DNA of 64,000 nt from Prosthecobacter vanneervenii (GCF_014203095.1 NZ_JACHIG010000001.1:744001-808000); one strand, 5' to 3'. Counted from the stretch's first letter, positions 16,240 to 25,678 are shown. Program-made: numbers and translations. Notes: generated by a model from the letters alone, not told the origin.

Positions 16240-16767
16240 TCAGCTTTCAGGATACACCGCCACGGCCATCACGCCCTCGCTCGGCAGCCAGCCCACCACT
16301 TCCACACGCTGCGGCTTGGCACCGGATCCCATGCCCTTGCGCACGGTATCCAAAACTTTTTTCTTCGTGTCCTCATCCACCGTGGAGCCAAACAGCCCGG
16401 CCAAGTCTGAGAGCATCGGCGCAGGCGCGCTCACGCCACCTGCCGTGGTCACCGGCATGCGTGTTTGGCCACAAGCCAGGATCGTATCGCGAATCGCCTC
16501 GGGGCTCATCGTACCAGAAACCACCACCAGACGGCGCAGACGTGTATCCGCCGCGGGCGACTGCACGACAGCGGGCGCAGGCGCAGGTGCACTAGTACTC
16601 ACCGGCGGCTTGATGGACTTGGAAGGCTTCAGAAAGCCACGCGGCCCGTCCGCAGTGTGATAGCCACCCACCGGACCGAGAGACTGCGGCAGCATGGGCT
16701 CTTCTGCCTGCAGGGCAGAAACGGAGACAAGACAAACAGCGGCCAGGGAAACGAAAGAGAATTTCAC
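16240..16767 (-). CDS. Secreted protein of unknown function
   Basis: 175 residues if translation begins at the GTG at 16767, which gives a clean signal peptide (MKFSFVSLAAVCLVSVSALQA, first residue counted as Met then K-F-S). The open frame begins at a TTG at 16809, but that adds a charged leader before the signal peptide. The mature protein has a Pro/Ala/Ser-rich linker followed by a compact C-terminal domain with R-R-L-V-V-V-S-G-T-M-S-P and V-E-V-V-G-W-L-P-S-E-G-V. No family recognised. It lies 11 bases upstream of the degenerate-receiver gene, suggesting an operon ending in trpF. Confidence 0.6.
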   Translation of the reverse strand: MKFSFVSLAAVCLVSVSALQAEEPMLPQSLGPVGGYHTADGPRGFLKPSKSIKPPVSTSAPAPAPAVVQSPAADTRLRRLVVVSGTMSPEAIRDTILACGQTRMPVTTAGGVSAPAPMLSDLAGLFGSTVDEDTKKKVLDTVRKGMGSGAKPQRVEVVGWLPSEGVMAVAVYPES

Positions 16768-16893
16768 AAACAAGACGCGGTTTTTATCATGTCGGCTTTC
16801 GGGAGACAATCATAAAAACTACAGAGGACTGAAATTATGTGATGTCTCGGTCCCGGCTTGAAGAAGGCCTGAGACTGCCAAATGCTGTCTTCC

Positions 16894-18381
16894 ATGACCC
16901 GCCGCCGCCTGCTCCAAACCGCTGCCGCAGCAGCCGCGCTCCCCGCCTCCTGCGGGAAAAAACACCTCCCTCCCCCGCCCTACGCCACCCTCGCAGACCT
17001 GCGCGCCCTGCTCAGTTCCGGACAGACCACACCGCTGCTCATCGCAGAGCATTGCCTCGCACGCATCGCGCAGATCGACAAATCAGGCCCGCGTGTAAAC
17101 GCCATCCTGGAACTCAACCCCGCCGCACGCACCCTCGCCACTTCCTGCCCTCCCGGCCCGCTTCACGGCCTGCCCGTCTTGATCAAAGACAACATAGAAA
17201 CCGCCGACGACATGCTCACCACCGCAGGCTCCCTGGCCCTGCGCATGCATCGCCCAGCCAAGGACGCACCGCTGGCTCAGCGCCTGCGCGCCGCAGGGGC
17301 AGTCATCCTCGGCAAAACCAACCTCAGCGAGTGGGCCAACATCCGCTCACCCCATTCCACCAGCGGCTGGAGCGCACGCGGCGGCCTCACGCGCAATCCC
17401 CACCGCCTCACCCACAGCGCCAGCGGTTCAAGCTCCGGCTCCGCAGCAGCCGTCGCCGCAGGCCTCGCACCCGCCGCCATCGGCACCGAAACCAACGGCT
17501 CCATCGTCAGCCCCGCCAGCGCCTGCGGCATTGTCGGGTTCAAGCCCACCGTCGGCCTCATCAGCGGCGCAGGCATCATCCCCATCACCCACTGGCAGGA
17601 CACCGCCGGGCCCATGACGCTCACAGTGCAAGATGCCGCACTGCTCATGCAAACCCTCGCGGACAACTTCACCGCCGACCTCCAGTCCGACGCCCTCAAA
17701 GGCGCACGCCTCGGCGTCATTCGCAGCCACTGCGGCAAGAACTCGCAGGTGCTCGCCCTCTTTGACGCCGCCCTCGAAAAACTCCACGCCGCCGGGGCCG
17801 TCATCGTTGATCCCGTCAATCTTCCCACGATGCGCGAGGCCGGTTCCCTCGCCTGGAAGGCCATGCTCATCGAACTGCGGCAGGATCTCAATGCCTACCT
17901 CGCTCAGCGCGGCGGCGATGTGCGCTCCCTCGCCGAGCTCATCGCCTTCAATGAAAAACACCGCGACACCGAAATGCCGCACTTCGGCCAGGAGTTCTTC
18001 GAGCAGGCGGAAAAACTCGGCATGCCCGACATCATCGCCGAGGGAGCAGCCGCCCGCGCCGAGGCCCGCCGCCTCGCCGGTCCCGACGGCATCGACGCCG
18101 CCCTGCGCGAGCACCGCCTCGACGCCCTTATCTGCCCCACCAACGACCCCGTCGGCAAAATCGACCTCGCCCACGGCGACACCCACGAGCGTGTCGCCAG
18201 CACCCCCGCCGCCGTCGCCGGCTACCCCCACCTCACCGTCCCCCTCGGCTTCGTGGACCATCTCCCCATCGGCTTCTCCTTCATGGGCACCGCCAAAACA
18301 GACGCCCACATCCTCTCCCTCGGCCACGCCTTCGAACAACTCACACAAGCCAGACGCGCCCCCGAATTCCGCGCAGCATAA
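16894..18381 (+). CDS. Exported amidase signature family protein (probable Tat lipoprotein)
   Basis: 495 residues from the ATG at 16894 (another ATG at 16882 adds four residues). The N terminus M-T-R-R-R-L-L-Q followed by an Ala stretch and L-P-A-S-C has both a twin-arginine motif and a lipobox. The amidase core has the catalytic Lys in L-I-K-D-N-I-E, the cis-Ser in the Gly/Ser-rich loop S-A-S-G-S-S-S-G-S-A, and the nucleophile region G-T-E-T-N-G-S-I-V-S-P-A-S. Family members hydrolyse amides from aryl- or peptide-amides to Glu-tRNA; export argues against a GatA role. A hexamer repeat array begins 17 bases after the stop. Confidence 0.88.
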   Translation: MTRRRLLQTAAAAAALPASCGKKHLPPPPYATLADLRALLSSGQTTPLLIAEHCLARIAQIDKSGPRVNAILELNPAARTLATSCPPGPLHGLPVLIKDNIETADDMLTTAGSLALRMHRPAKDAPLAQRLRAAGAVILGKTNLSEWANIRSPHSTSGWSARGGLTRNPHRLTHSASGSSSGSAAAVAAGLAPAAIGTETNGSIVSPASACGIVGFKPTVGLISGAGIIPITHWQDTAGPMTLTVQDAALLMQTLADNFTADLQSDALKGARLGVIRSHCGKNSQVLALFDAALEKLHAAGAVIVDPVNLPTMREAGSLAWKAMLIELRQDLNAYLAQRGGDVRSLAELIAFNEKHRDTEMPHFGQEFFEQAEKLGMPDIIAEGAAARAEARRLAGPDGIDAALREHRLDALICPTNDPVGKIDLAHGDTHERVASTPAAVAGYPHLTVPLGFVDHLPIGFSFMGTAKTDAHILSLGHAFEQLTQARRAPEFRAA

Positions 18382-18397
18382 CGCCTCGCCACTCTCT

Positions 18398-18457
<60 letters not shown>

Positions 18458-18590
18458 CACCAGACCCACAACCACCCAAACCACAGTTAGCCGCAACACG
18501 CCGGTTTAATCAGCAAGCGGGCGCACCTCTCTAAAAAACATCGCCCCCATCTGGCATACTCTGCGTCGTTCCAATCTCTGCAGTGTAAAA

Positions 18591-19073
18591 TCACCGCTTC
18601 TCTGCCTTGCTGACATCGCTTCGCTCATCAAACGGCAGGTCACCCGCATAATCGGGAACTAGAACCAAATACCGCACGCGCCGCGTGATGGGATCAAGGA
18701 TGAACTCCCAGGCATTGAAGTCACTGTGTGCCCACAGTGCCCATGTGTCGGCATAACGTTCCTTCGGCACGTCATAAGCCAGACTCCCCCGGTGCAGCCA
18801 TCCATCATCCTGCACATGCTCGATCGCCCTCGTCAGGCCGTTCAGGCGAATGAAGTCCTTCACATCCGCATCCGACTTCAAATCAATCGTTCCTAGATAC
18901 TCCACCTCCGTCGGATGCTGCACTGCACTCATCACCGCGCCCGCCGGAACCTTCACACCCGTCATCTTCGCCATCTCCCTCCATCCAGCAGGACGTCCCA
19001 CCCAATAAAAAGCCAGCACCAGCGCGCCTAATAGCACGAGCGCGATAAGACAGCCCTGTTTGGATTGGGTCAT
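18591..19073 (-). CDS. Membrane-anchored protein of unknown function
   Basis: 160 residues. A single N-terminal hydrophobic segment (C-L-I-A-L-V-L-L-G-A-L-V-L-A-F-Y-W-V) anchors a soluble domain with E-Y-L-G-T-I-D-L, a D-D-G-W-L-H-R-G region and a C-terminal acidic/lysine-rich tail. No family recognised. It follows an AraC-PAS regulator gene on the same strand, with four phased GTTGAC repeats (19128-19167) in the 115 bases between, so control by that or another regulator is possible. Confidence 0.6.
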   Translation of the reverse strand: MTQSKQGCLIALVLLGALVLAFYWVGRPAGWREMAKMTGVKVPAGAVMSAVQHPTEVEYLGTIDLKSDADVKDFIRLNGLTRAIEHVQDDGWLHRGSLAYDVPKERYADTWALWAHSDFNAWEFILDPITRRVRYLVLVPDYAGDLPFDERSDVSKAEKR

Positions 19074-19127
19074 GCGGTCAAAAGATTACCCGGTTTCAAG
19101 CATGCCATCTTCACAGCGCCAAAAACC

Positions 19128-19167
19128 ACCGTCAACAACGGTCAACCATCGTCAACAACCGTCAACG
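19128..19167 (-). repeat. Four phased GTTGAC decamers upstream of the membrane-anchored protein gene
   Basis: On the minus strand GTTGAC occurs four times at exact 10-base spacing (units GTTGACGGTT, GTTGACGATG, GTTGACCGTT, GTTGACGGTG within 19128-19167). The spacing places each copy on the same helix face, as expected for a regulator array. The last copy is about 55 bases before the start at 19073. Confidence 0.6.
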
Positions 19168-19188
19168 GCTCCTCCCCCCCTCCCCCCT

Positions 19189-19941
19189 TCACCTCCTCGT
19201 CCCCTTCGGCACCCTCTGCTCCCGGTACTCCGCCGGCGTAAGCCCCATGATCCGGTGAAAGCACCGCGTGAAGTGTGCATGATCGTAGAACCCCAGCTCC
19301 ACCGCCAGCGCCGCCACGGTCTCCTCCGTCTCCGCCAGCCGTCGGCACGCAGCCTCCACCCGCACGCGCAGCAGGTACTGCCGCGCCGATGAGCCAAACA
19401 CACGCCGGAAGCTGCGGTCAAACTGGCTCTGCGAAAGCCCGCACATCCGCGCCATCTCCGCGCTGCTTAGAGCCTCATCCGGTTGCTGGTGCATGTGCTC
19501 GATCACCCGCGCAAACCGCGCCTCCCCCGAGCTGCCGCTGCGCACCTGCTCCACCTGCCGGGAGAATCCCGCAATGCCGATGATCACGCCTTTTTCGTCC
19601 CTCAGCGGGATCTTGCTGGAGATCACCAGTCGCGGAGAGCCCTCCGCCTCCGGCGCGCTCTCCAGCCGGTTCACAATCGGCCTGCCCGTGCTCATCACCA
19701 TCTCGTCATCAGCCTTGTAGTCTGCCACGCGACTGTGCGGAAAGAAGTCAAAGTCCGTCTTGCCTATCACGTCCTTCGCGTTCTTCACGCCGCAGTAGTC
19801 GCAGCCGCGTCGGTTCACCGTAATGAAGCGGCCCTTGCGGTCCTTGATGAAAAACGAAATGTCCGGCACCAGATCAAAGAGCTTCGCCAGTTCCGCGCCG
19901 CTCACGCGCCGTAAAAATCCCTGTGGTGAAATCGCAGCCAT
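19189..19941 (-). CDS. AraC-family transcriptional regulator with N-terminal PAS domain
   Basis: 250 residues. A PAS domain covers about residues 18-130 (L-V-P-D-I-S-F-F-I-K-D-R-K-G-R-F, ending with an R-D-E-K-G-V-I-I-G-I-A-G-F-S PAC-like strand). The AraC DNA-binding domain covers 140-245, with A-R-M-C-G-L-S-Q-S-Q-F-D-R-S-F-R for the first helix-turn-helix and A-V-E-L-G-F-Y-D-H-A-H-F-T-R-C-F for the second. It is a close relative in architecture of the regulator at 25785-26510. The ligand sensed by the PAS domain is unknown; a Y-C-G motif in it is notable. Confidence 0.88.
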   Translation of the reverse strand: MAAISPQGFLRRVSGAELAKLFDLVPDISFFIKDRKGRFITVNRRGCDYCGVKNAKDVIGKTDFDFFPHSRVADYKADDEMVMSTGRPIVNRLESAPEAEGSPRLVISSKIPLRDEKGVIIGIAGFSRQVEQVRSGSSGEARFARVIEHMHQQPDEALSSAEMARMCGLSQSQFDRSFRRVFGSSARQYLLRVRVEAACRRLAETEETVAALAVELGFYDHAHFTRCFHRIMGLTPAEYREQRVPKGTRR

Positions 19942-20014
19942 GATGCGTGTATTTTACACAAGCATGCCACCCGCATGCAAGACGCCATTGCACCCGGCAG
20001 CGTATTCTCTCCTC

Positions 20015-20377
20015 ATGAAAACTGCCCGTCATCCCGTGCTTCTGCGCCGTGAGCGGCTCCGGCGCACCATCGCCAGCCTCCACCGTGGCAACACACGCGA
20101 TCTCCCCCTCCTCGACGACCTGCTCGGCGACGCGGAGGTCTGCGCCACTTTCACCGACGCCGAGCTCAAGGACACCATCCTCGTCGTCAAGCACCACCGC
20201 CCCGACCTCGCTCTCAATCTCCTCACCCGTGTGCGCACCCCGGAGGAGCGCATCAGCCTTGGCAACTGCCTTGCCGCCATCTGGAGCCGTATCGACATCA
20301 ATGCCGCCTGGCGCGCCATCACCGCCAGCAGCCTGCCTGAAGCCGAGCGCCTCTCCTTGTACAGCGCCATGGTCTGA
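20015..20377 (+). CDS. Small uncharacterised protein
   Basis: 120 residues from the ATG at 20015; the open frame goes back to 19823, but that part overlaps the divergent AraC gene and is not protein-like. The product is mostly charged helices (R-R-E-R-L-R-R-T-I-A-S-L-H-R-G, K-D-T-I-L-V-V-K-H-H-R-P-D-L-A) without a signal peptide. It resembles no family I know. It lies 119 bases before the large cytochrome-type gene and may be co-transcribed with it. Confidence 0.5.
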   Translation: MKTARHPVLLRRERLRRTIASLHRGNTRDLPLLDDLLGDAEVCATFTDAELKDTILVVKHHRPDLALNLLTRVRTPEERISLGNCLAAIWSRIDINAAWRAITASSLPEAERLSLYSAMV

Positions 20378-20496
20378 CCCCGCGCCATCCTCCGCCCAAA
20401 CAACCACAAGATTCGGCGCAAAATTCAGCACCCTTAGCCCGTAAGCATAATCATACCACCCCGAGTTACTTTCGTATTCACTCAGTAGCCCCCCTC

Positions 20497-23400
20497 ATGC
20501 GCATCGACCTCACCCTGCTCCTCACGCTTCTGGCCTCCTCCGCCATGGCCGCGCAGCCGATCGGCTTTAACAAAGACATCCGCCCCATCCTCGCGGACGC
20601 CTGCTTCCACTGCCACGGCCCCGACCCGGGCACGCGCAAAGCAGGCCTGCGCCTCGACACCGAGGCCGGCTTCTTCACCGCCAAGGAGGGCGAGCAGCCC
20701 ACCGTCATCAAAAACAAGCCCGAGATCAGCAGCCTCTTCCAGCGCCTCATCACCAAGGATGAGGACGATCTCATGCCGCCGCCGGATTCCCACAAGACGC
20801 TGAAGCCCGCACAGATCGCGCTGATCAAAGAATGGATCGCCCAGGGCGCGCCCTGGCAGCCCCACTGGTCTCTCATCGCCCCCAAGAAAGCCGCCCTGCC
20901 CGCAGTCAAAGACAGCGCCTGGGTCAAGACGCCGGTGGACCGCTTCATCCTTTCCCGGCTGGAAGCCACAGGCCTCACCCCCGCACCACAGGCGGAAGAC
21001 CACGCCCTCATCCGCCGCGTGTCGCTGGACCTCACCGGCCTGCCCCCCTCCCCAGAGCTCATGGCCCGCTACCTCCCGCTGGATGAAAAGAAGTACTCCG
21101 CCCTCGTGGATGAGTTGCTCAAATCCCCCGCCTATGGCGAGCACCGCGCCCGCTACTGGCTCGATGCCGCACGCTACGCCGACACCCACGGCCTCCACTT
21201 TGATAAACCCCGCGAGATGTGGCCCTACCGCGACTGGGTCGTGAAAGCCTACAACAGCAACGAACCCTTTGACCGCTTCACCGTCGAGCAAATCGCCGGT
21301 GACCTGCTGCCAAAGCCCACCGAGGACCAGCTCATCGCCACCGGCTTCCAGCGCTGCAACATCACCACCAACGAAGGCGGCACCATCGACGAGGAAAACC
21401 TCGCCAACTACGCCAGCGACCGCGTGCAGACCATGGGCTGGGTTTACTTCGGCCTCACCACCAACTGCGCCCAGTGCCACGACCACAAGTTCGATCCCCT
21501 CACGCAAAAGGACTACTACTCCATGGCCGCCTTCTTCCGCAACACCACGCAGAAGCCCAAAGACGGCAATGTGAAGGACGGCCTCGGCCCCATCCTCGTC
21601 CTGCCCACAGACAAAGACCGCCCACGCTGGACCGCGCTGCCCACCGAGATCGCCGCTGCAAAGGCAAAGCAGGACGCCTCACGCAAAGCCGCCAAGGCCC
21701 CCTTTGACCAATGGCTGGCCAGCGCCAAGCCCGACGACCTCGACAAAGACGTGCCCTCCAAGGGCATGGCCGCCCACGTCCCGCTCAATGAGGGCGCTGG
21801 CAGCGAGGTCTCCGCCACCTGCGGCACCGCCAAGACCTTCAAAGCCGTCGGCGAAGTCACCTGGAAGCCCGATGGCAAACTGGGTCCCGCCCCCGTCATG
21901 AAGCCCAACGGCACCTTCGAGATCGGCGACGTGGGCGACTTTGAAAAGGACCACGCCTTCAGCTACGGTGCCTGGGTGCGCGCAGACCGCGCCGGTGTCT
22001 CCGGCAGCATCCTCGCCCGCATGGATGAAAAGAACGGCTATCGCGGCTGGGACCTCTTCCAGAGCGACACCCGCCTCTCCGTCCACATCGTCAGCAAATG
22101 GCCGGACGACGCCATCAAAGTCTCCACCGCCAAGCCCGCCCTCCGCCCCGGCGTCTGGCAGCACGTCTTCGTCACCTACGATGGCAAAGGCAAAGCAGGT
22201 AGCGTGCACATCTTTGTGGACGGCGTGGAGACTCCCATCAAGCCCGACACCAATGCCCTCAAAGGCAGCATCAAGACCACCACGCCAACCCGCATCGGCC
22301 AGCGCAGCAATGGCGCCTTCTTCAGCGACGGCGGCGTGCAGGACGTCCGCATCTACGACCGCCAGCTCTCCGCCACCGAAGTGCAGATGCTCTCCAAAGT
22401 GGGCCCGCTCCGCACCATGCTGGCCGCCAAAAAGCGCGGCCCCAAACAGCAGGAGGCCCTCTTTGAGCACTACCTCATCACCCGCGACACCGCCTACCAG
22501 TCCGCACTCGCCACCAGCACCAAGCTCACCGCCGAGCAGGACGCCATCAAGGCCCGCAGCCCCATCACCCACGTGCAGGAGGAAAAGATGGACACCAAGC
22601 CCATGGCCAACATCCTCATGCGCGGCCAGTATGATAAAGTGGGAGACCCTGTGGACGCCGCCGTGCCCGCCGCCCTCGGCAAGCTGCCCGCCGACGCTCC
22701 CAAGAACCGCCTCGGCCTCGCCCAGTGGCTCGTCAGCGACAACAACACCCTCACCGCTCGTGTCACTGTCAACCGCATGTGGCAGGAGCTCTTCGGCAGC
22801 GGCATCGTCAAGACCAGCGAAGACTTCGGCATCATGGGCTCCGCCCCTTCCAATCCCGAACTGCTCGACTGGCTCGCTGTCGAGTTCAAAGCCACCGGCT
22901 GGGATGTGAAGCGCTTCTACAAAATGCTCGTCACCTCAGCCGCCTATCGCCAGGCCGCCGTCATCACACCTGCCAAGCTGGAAAAGGATCGCGACAACGC
23001 CCTCCTCTCCCGCGGCCCGCGCTTCCGCATGGACGCCGAGATGATCCGCGACTACGCCCTCGCCGCCAGCGGCACCCTCTCCCCCCGCATGGGCGGCCCC
23101 GGCACCCTGCCCTACCAGCCGGAGAACATCTGGGAAGTCGTCGGCATGGGCACTGAAAAGTACGTGCAGGACAAAGGCGAAAACCTCTACCGCCGCACCC
23201 TCTACGACTTCTGGAAGCGCATGGCACCGCCTGCCAACATGGACATCTTCAACGCCCCCAGCCGCGAAATGAGCTGCGTCCGCCGCGACCGCACCAACAC
23301 CCCGCTGCAGGCCCTCGTCACCATGAACGACCCCCAGTTCATCGAAGCCGCCCGCAACCTCGCCCAGCACACCCTCCAAAACGTCCAAGGCGACGACACC

Positions 23401-23643
23401 GCCAGGCTCTCCTCCATCTATGAGCACCTTCTCTGCCGCCCCCTGAAGGACGCCGAGAAACCCATCCTCACCGCCAGCCTCGCCGACATGCGCAAGTTCT
23501 ACACCGCCAATGCCGCCGAAGCCGAAGCCCTCCTCAAAGTCGGCGAATCCAAAGCCGACGAAAAGCTCGCCAAACCCGAACTCGCCGCCTGGACCATGCT
23601 TTGCAACGAAGTCATGAACCTCGACGAAGTCCTGAACAAGTAA
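20497..23643 (+). CDS. Secreted PSD1-type protein: cytochrome c-like motif, DUF1549, LamG insert, DUF1553
   Basis: 1048 residues with a signal peptide ending ...S-S-A-M-A-A. A haem c motif C-F-H-C-H (Cys 36, Cys 39, His 40) opens the planctomycete-type cytochrome domain, DUF1549 follows (about 145-350, with a second C-A-Q-C-H near 325). A concanavalin-like LamG domain lies at roughly 430-640, and DUF1553 fills about 730-990 (G-L-A-Q-W-L-V-S-D-N-N, N-R-M-W-Q-E-L-F-G). Such proteins are expanded in Planctomycetota and Verrucomicrobiota and almost always pair with a DUF1501 protein, as here. They are thought to act in extracytoplasmic polysaccharide or glycoprotein processing; the reaction is not established. 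Confidence 0.92.
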   Translation: MRIDLTLLLTLLASSAMAAQPIGFNKDIRPILADACFHCHGPDPGTRKAGLRLDTEAGFFTAKEGEQPTVIKNKPEISSLFQRLITKDEDDLMPPPDSHKTLKPAQIALIKEWIAQGAPWQPHWSLIAPKKAALPAVKDSAWVKTPVDRFILSRLEATGLTPAPQAEDHALIRRVSLDLTGLPPSPELMARYLPLDEKKYSALVDELLKSPAYGEHRARYWLDAARYADTHGLHFDKPREMWPYRDWVVKAYNSNEPFDRFTVEQIAGDLLPKPTEDQLIATGFQRCNITTNEGGTIDEENLANYASDRVQTMGWVYFGLTTNCAQCHDHKFDPLTQKDYYSMAAFFRNTTQKPKDGNVKDGLGPILVLPTDKDRPRWTALPTEIAAAKAKQDASRKAAKAPFDQWLASAKPDDLDKDVPSKGMAAHVPLNEGAGSEVSATCGTAKTFKAVGEVTWKPDGKLGPAPVMKPNGTFEIGDVGDFEKDHAFSYGAWVRADRAGVSGSILARMDEKNGYRGWDLFQSDTRLSVHIVSKWPDDAIKVSTAKPALRPGVWQHVFVTYDGKGKAGSVHIFVDGVETPIKPDTNALKGSIKTTTPTRIGQRSNGAFFSDGGVQDVRIYDRQLSATEVQMLSKVGPLRTMLAAKKRGPKQQEALFEHYLITRDTAYQSALATSTKLTAEQDAIKARSPITHVQEEKMDTKPMANILMRGQYDKVGDPVDAAVPAALGKLPADAPKNRLGLAQWLVSDNNTLTARVTVNRMWQELFGSGIVKTSEDFGIMGSAPSNPELLDWLAVEFKATGWDVKRFYKMLVTSAAYRQAAVITPAKLEKDRDNALLSRGPRFRMDAEMIRDYALAASGTLSPRMGGPGTLPYQPENIWEVVGMGTEKYVQDKGENLYRRTLYDFWKRMAPPANMDIFNAPSREMSCVRRDRTNTPLQALVTMNDPQFIEAARNLAQHTLQNVQGDDTARLSSIYEHLLCRPLKDAEKPILTASLADMRKFYTANAAEAEALLKVGESKADEKLAKPELAAWTMLCNEVMNLDEVLNK

Positions 23644-23906
23644 CCTCCCCGCGTCATGCTCACCACCGCCGAACCTCCATCGCAGCAGCGACGCGCCCAA
23701 TTTGGAGTGCGGTTGCGGAGCGAGGAACGAGCGCAGCTACCGCTTTCGCAGGCCGGCCATATCCCGCATACCACAGAATACCAAGAGGCAAATTCCCCTC
23801 GGCACACTCAGATTCCACCAGCACACGAACGCCACTAGCCGATCGAAAACGGCAGCTTCGCATGCGGCACTTCAAATCAATCCACATTCGCTCGAAGCGC
23901 GCCCCC

Positions 23907-23934
23907 AACTTTAAACCTTAAACTTTTAACTCCT
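23907..23934 (+). repeat. Heptamer array immediately before the DUF1501 start
   Basis: AACTTTA, AACCTTA, AACTTTT, AACTCCT in tandem, then one base and the ATG at 23936. No Shine-Dalgarno sequence otherwise precedes that start. Shares period and sequence with 27879-27906. Confidence 0.7.
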
Positions 23935-23935
23935 C

Positions 23936-25384
23936 ATGAGCCTTCTCCACGAATGGGACACCCTTAACACCCGCCGCCAGCTCTTCTCTCGCGGTAAAAA
24001 CGTCCTCGGTGGCGCTGCCCTCGCTTCCCTCCTCGGCGAGTCCTTCGCGAATGCCTCCAGCGGCGGAGCGATGGGCCCGCACTTCGCGCCCAAGGCCAAG
24101 CGCGTCATCTACCTGCACATGGTCGGCGGCCCTGCGCAGATGGACCTCTTCGATTACAAGCCCGAGATGCAGAAGTGGTATGACAAGGATCTGCCGCCCA
24201 GCATTCGCAATGGCCAGCGCCTCACCACCATGACCAGCGGTCAGGCGCGCTTCCCCATCGCGCCGTCCAAGTTCAACTTCGCCCAGCGCGGCCAGTGCGG
24301 CATGTGGATGAACTCCGACCTCCTGCCCTTCCTCGCACGCAATGCCGACGACATCTGCTGGATGCGCTCGCTCCACACCGAGGCCATCAATCACGAGCCC
24401 GCCATCTGCGCCATGCAGACCGGCAATCAGATCACCGGCCGTCCCTGCCTCGGCTCCTGGGCCTCCTACGGCCTCGGCAGCATGAATGCCAACCTGCCCA
24501 CCTTCGTCGTCCTCATCGCCACGCCGACAAACCGCGAGCAGGAGCAGGCCATCTCCTCCCGCCTCTGGTCCAGCGGCTACCTGCCCGGCGAGCACGCAGG
24601 CGTTTCATTCCGCAGCAAAGGCGACCCCATCCTCTTCATCAACAACCCCGCCGGCGTCCCCAGCAGCGTGCGCAAGCGCACCATCGAAGGCCTCAACGCC
24701 CTCAACGAAATCAACTTCAAGGAAGTCGGCGACCCCGAAACCCACACCCGCATCCAGCAGTACGAAATGGCCTTCCGCATGCAGGCCAGCGTGCCGGAAC
24801 TCACCGACATCAACAGCGAGCCTGAGCACATCTTCAAGCTCTACGGCGATGAAGCCAAGAAGCCCGGCACCTTTGCCAACAGCGTCCTCATGGCCCGCCG
24901 CCTCGCCGAGCGCGGCGTGCGCTTCACCCAGATCTACCTCAACAACTGGGACCACCACAGCAACGTCGGCGGCCGCATGCCCAGCCAGTGCAAGGACATC
25001 GACCAGCCCTGCCACGCCCTTATCGAAGACCTCAAGCAACGCGGCATGTTTGACGACACCCTCATCATCTGGGGCGGCGAATTCGGCCGCACCATCTACT
25101 CCCAGGGCGGCCTCACCCATGAAAACTACGGCCGCGACCATCACCCCCGCTGCTTCACCATGTGGATGGCTGGCGGTGGTGCCAAAGGCGGTGCCATCTA
25201 TGGCGAGACCGACGACTTCAGCTACAACATCGTCAAAGACCCGCTCCACATCAGCGACTTCCACGCCACCGTCCTCAACCTCCTCGGCTACAACGCCGAC
25301 CGCTTCACCTACAAGTTCCAGGGCCTCGACCAAAAGCTCATCGGCATCAACCCCGCCAAGCCCATCAAAGCCCTCATGGCTTGA
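23936..25384 (+). CDS. DUF1501 family protein (Tat-exported)
   Basis: 482 residues. The N terminus has a twin-arginine motif N-T-R-R-Q-L-F-S-R-G followed by a hydrophobic G-G-A-A-L-A-S-L-L-G segment. The body carries DUF1501 hallmarks: H-M-V-G-G-P-A-Q-M-D-L-F-D-Y-K-P near 60, N-H-E-P-A near 155, and W-G-G-E-F-G-R-T near 380, then G-R-D-H-H-P. The fold is related to alkaline phosphatase/sulfatase-type metalloenzymes. It is the standard partner of the DUF1549/DUF1553 protein encoded 292 bases upstream. The intergenic region holds one heptamer array and no gene. Confidence 0.92.
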   Translation: MSLLHEWDTLNTRRQLFSRGKNVLGGAALASLLGESFANASSGGAMGPHFAPKAKRVIYLHMVGGPAQMDLFDYKPEMQKWYDKDLPPSIRNGQRLTTMTSGQARFPIAPSKFNFAQRGQCGMWMNSDLLPFLARNADDICWMRSLHTEAINHEPAICAMQTGNQITGRPCLGSWASYGLGSMNANLPTFVVLIATPTNREQEQAISSRLWSSGYLPGEHAGVSFRSKGDPILFINNPAGVPSSVRKRTIEGLNALNEINFKEVGDPETHTRIQQYEMAFRMQASVPELTDINSEPEHIFKLYGDEAKKPGTFANSVLMARRLAERGVRFTQIYLNNWDHHSNVGGRMPSQCKDIDQPCHALIEDLKQRGMFDDTLIIWGGEFGRTIYSQGGLTHENYGRDHHPRCFTMWMAGGGAKGGAIYGETDDFSYNIVKDPLHISDFHATVLNLLGYNADRFTYKFQGLDQKLIGINPAKPIKALMA

Positions 25385-25400
25385 TGGCCCTCACACAAAC

Positions 25401-25501
25401 GCGCCAGCGTCTTGGAACCGGAACGAAGTGGAGATAGACAGCCATAGGCTGCCCGAAGGGTGAGCGGAGCGAATCAATGCGCCGGTCCTCCGGCGCTTTC
25501 G
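25401..25501. repeat. Structured ~100-bp repeat family, copy 1
   Basis: Begins GCGCCAGCGTC, contains GGAACCGGA and GGAGATAGACA, a small hairpin CAGCC-ATA-GGCTG, AGGGTGAGC and AGCGAATCA, and ends in hairpin GCGCCGG-TCCT-CCGGCGC then TTTCG. The copy at 27721-27822 keeps these boxes while the hairpins change in a paired way. It lies in the 400-bp gene-free stretch 25385-25784. Confidence 0.7.
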
Positions 25502-25562
25502 TAGGCCCTGGCACGTTCGAATGCACCCGTGGTCCGGCGCAGTCCAAACCGTCCTCAGAGCC

Positions 25563-25634
25563 TCCCCCTCTCCCCACCCCAATCACACGCCAAACGCAAG
25601 CCGCTCTCTTTGGGGAGAGGGCCGGGGTGAGGGG
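25563..25634. repeat. Long-loop inverted repeat CCCTCTCCCCA / TGGGGAGAGGG
   Basis: Perfect 11-bp arms at 25566-25576 and 25611-25621, extended by imperfect pairing with GGGGTGAGGGG. This type of pyrimidine/purine inverted repeat occurs as a dispersed element in many bacterial genomes. No gene overlaps it. Confidence 0.6.
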
Positions 25635-25656
25635 CCACCTACCCCGCACGAGGTAG

Positions 25657-25678
25657 GGAGGCTTGTCCTCAAGCCTCC
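25657..25678. repeat. Perfect hairpin GGAGGCTTG-TCCT-CAAGCCTCC
   Basis: Nine-base perfect arms with a TCCT loop, the same loop as in the hairpin at 25482-25499. No T tract follows, so a terminator role is not supported. The rest of the stretch up to 25784 shows no gene. Confidence 0.55.
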
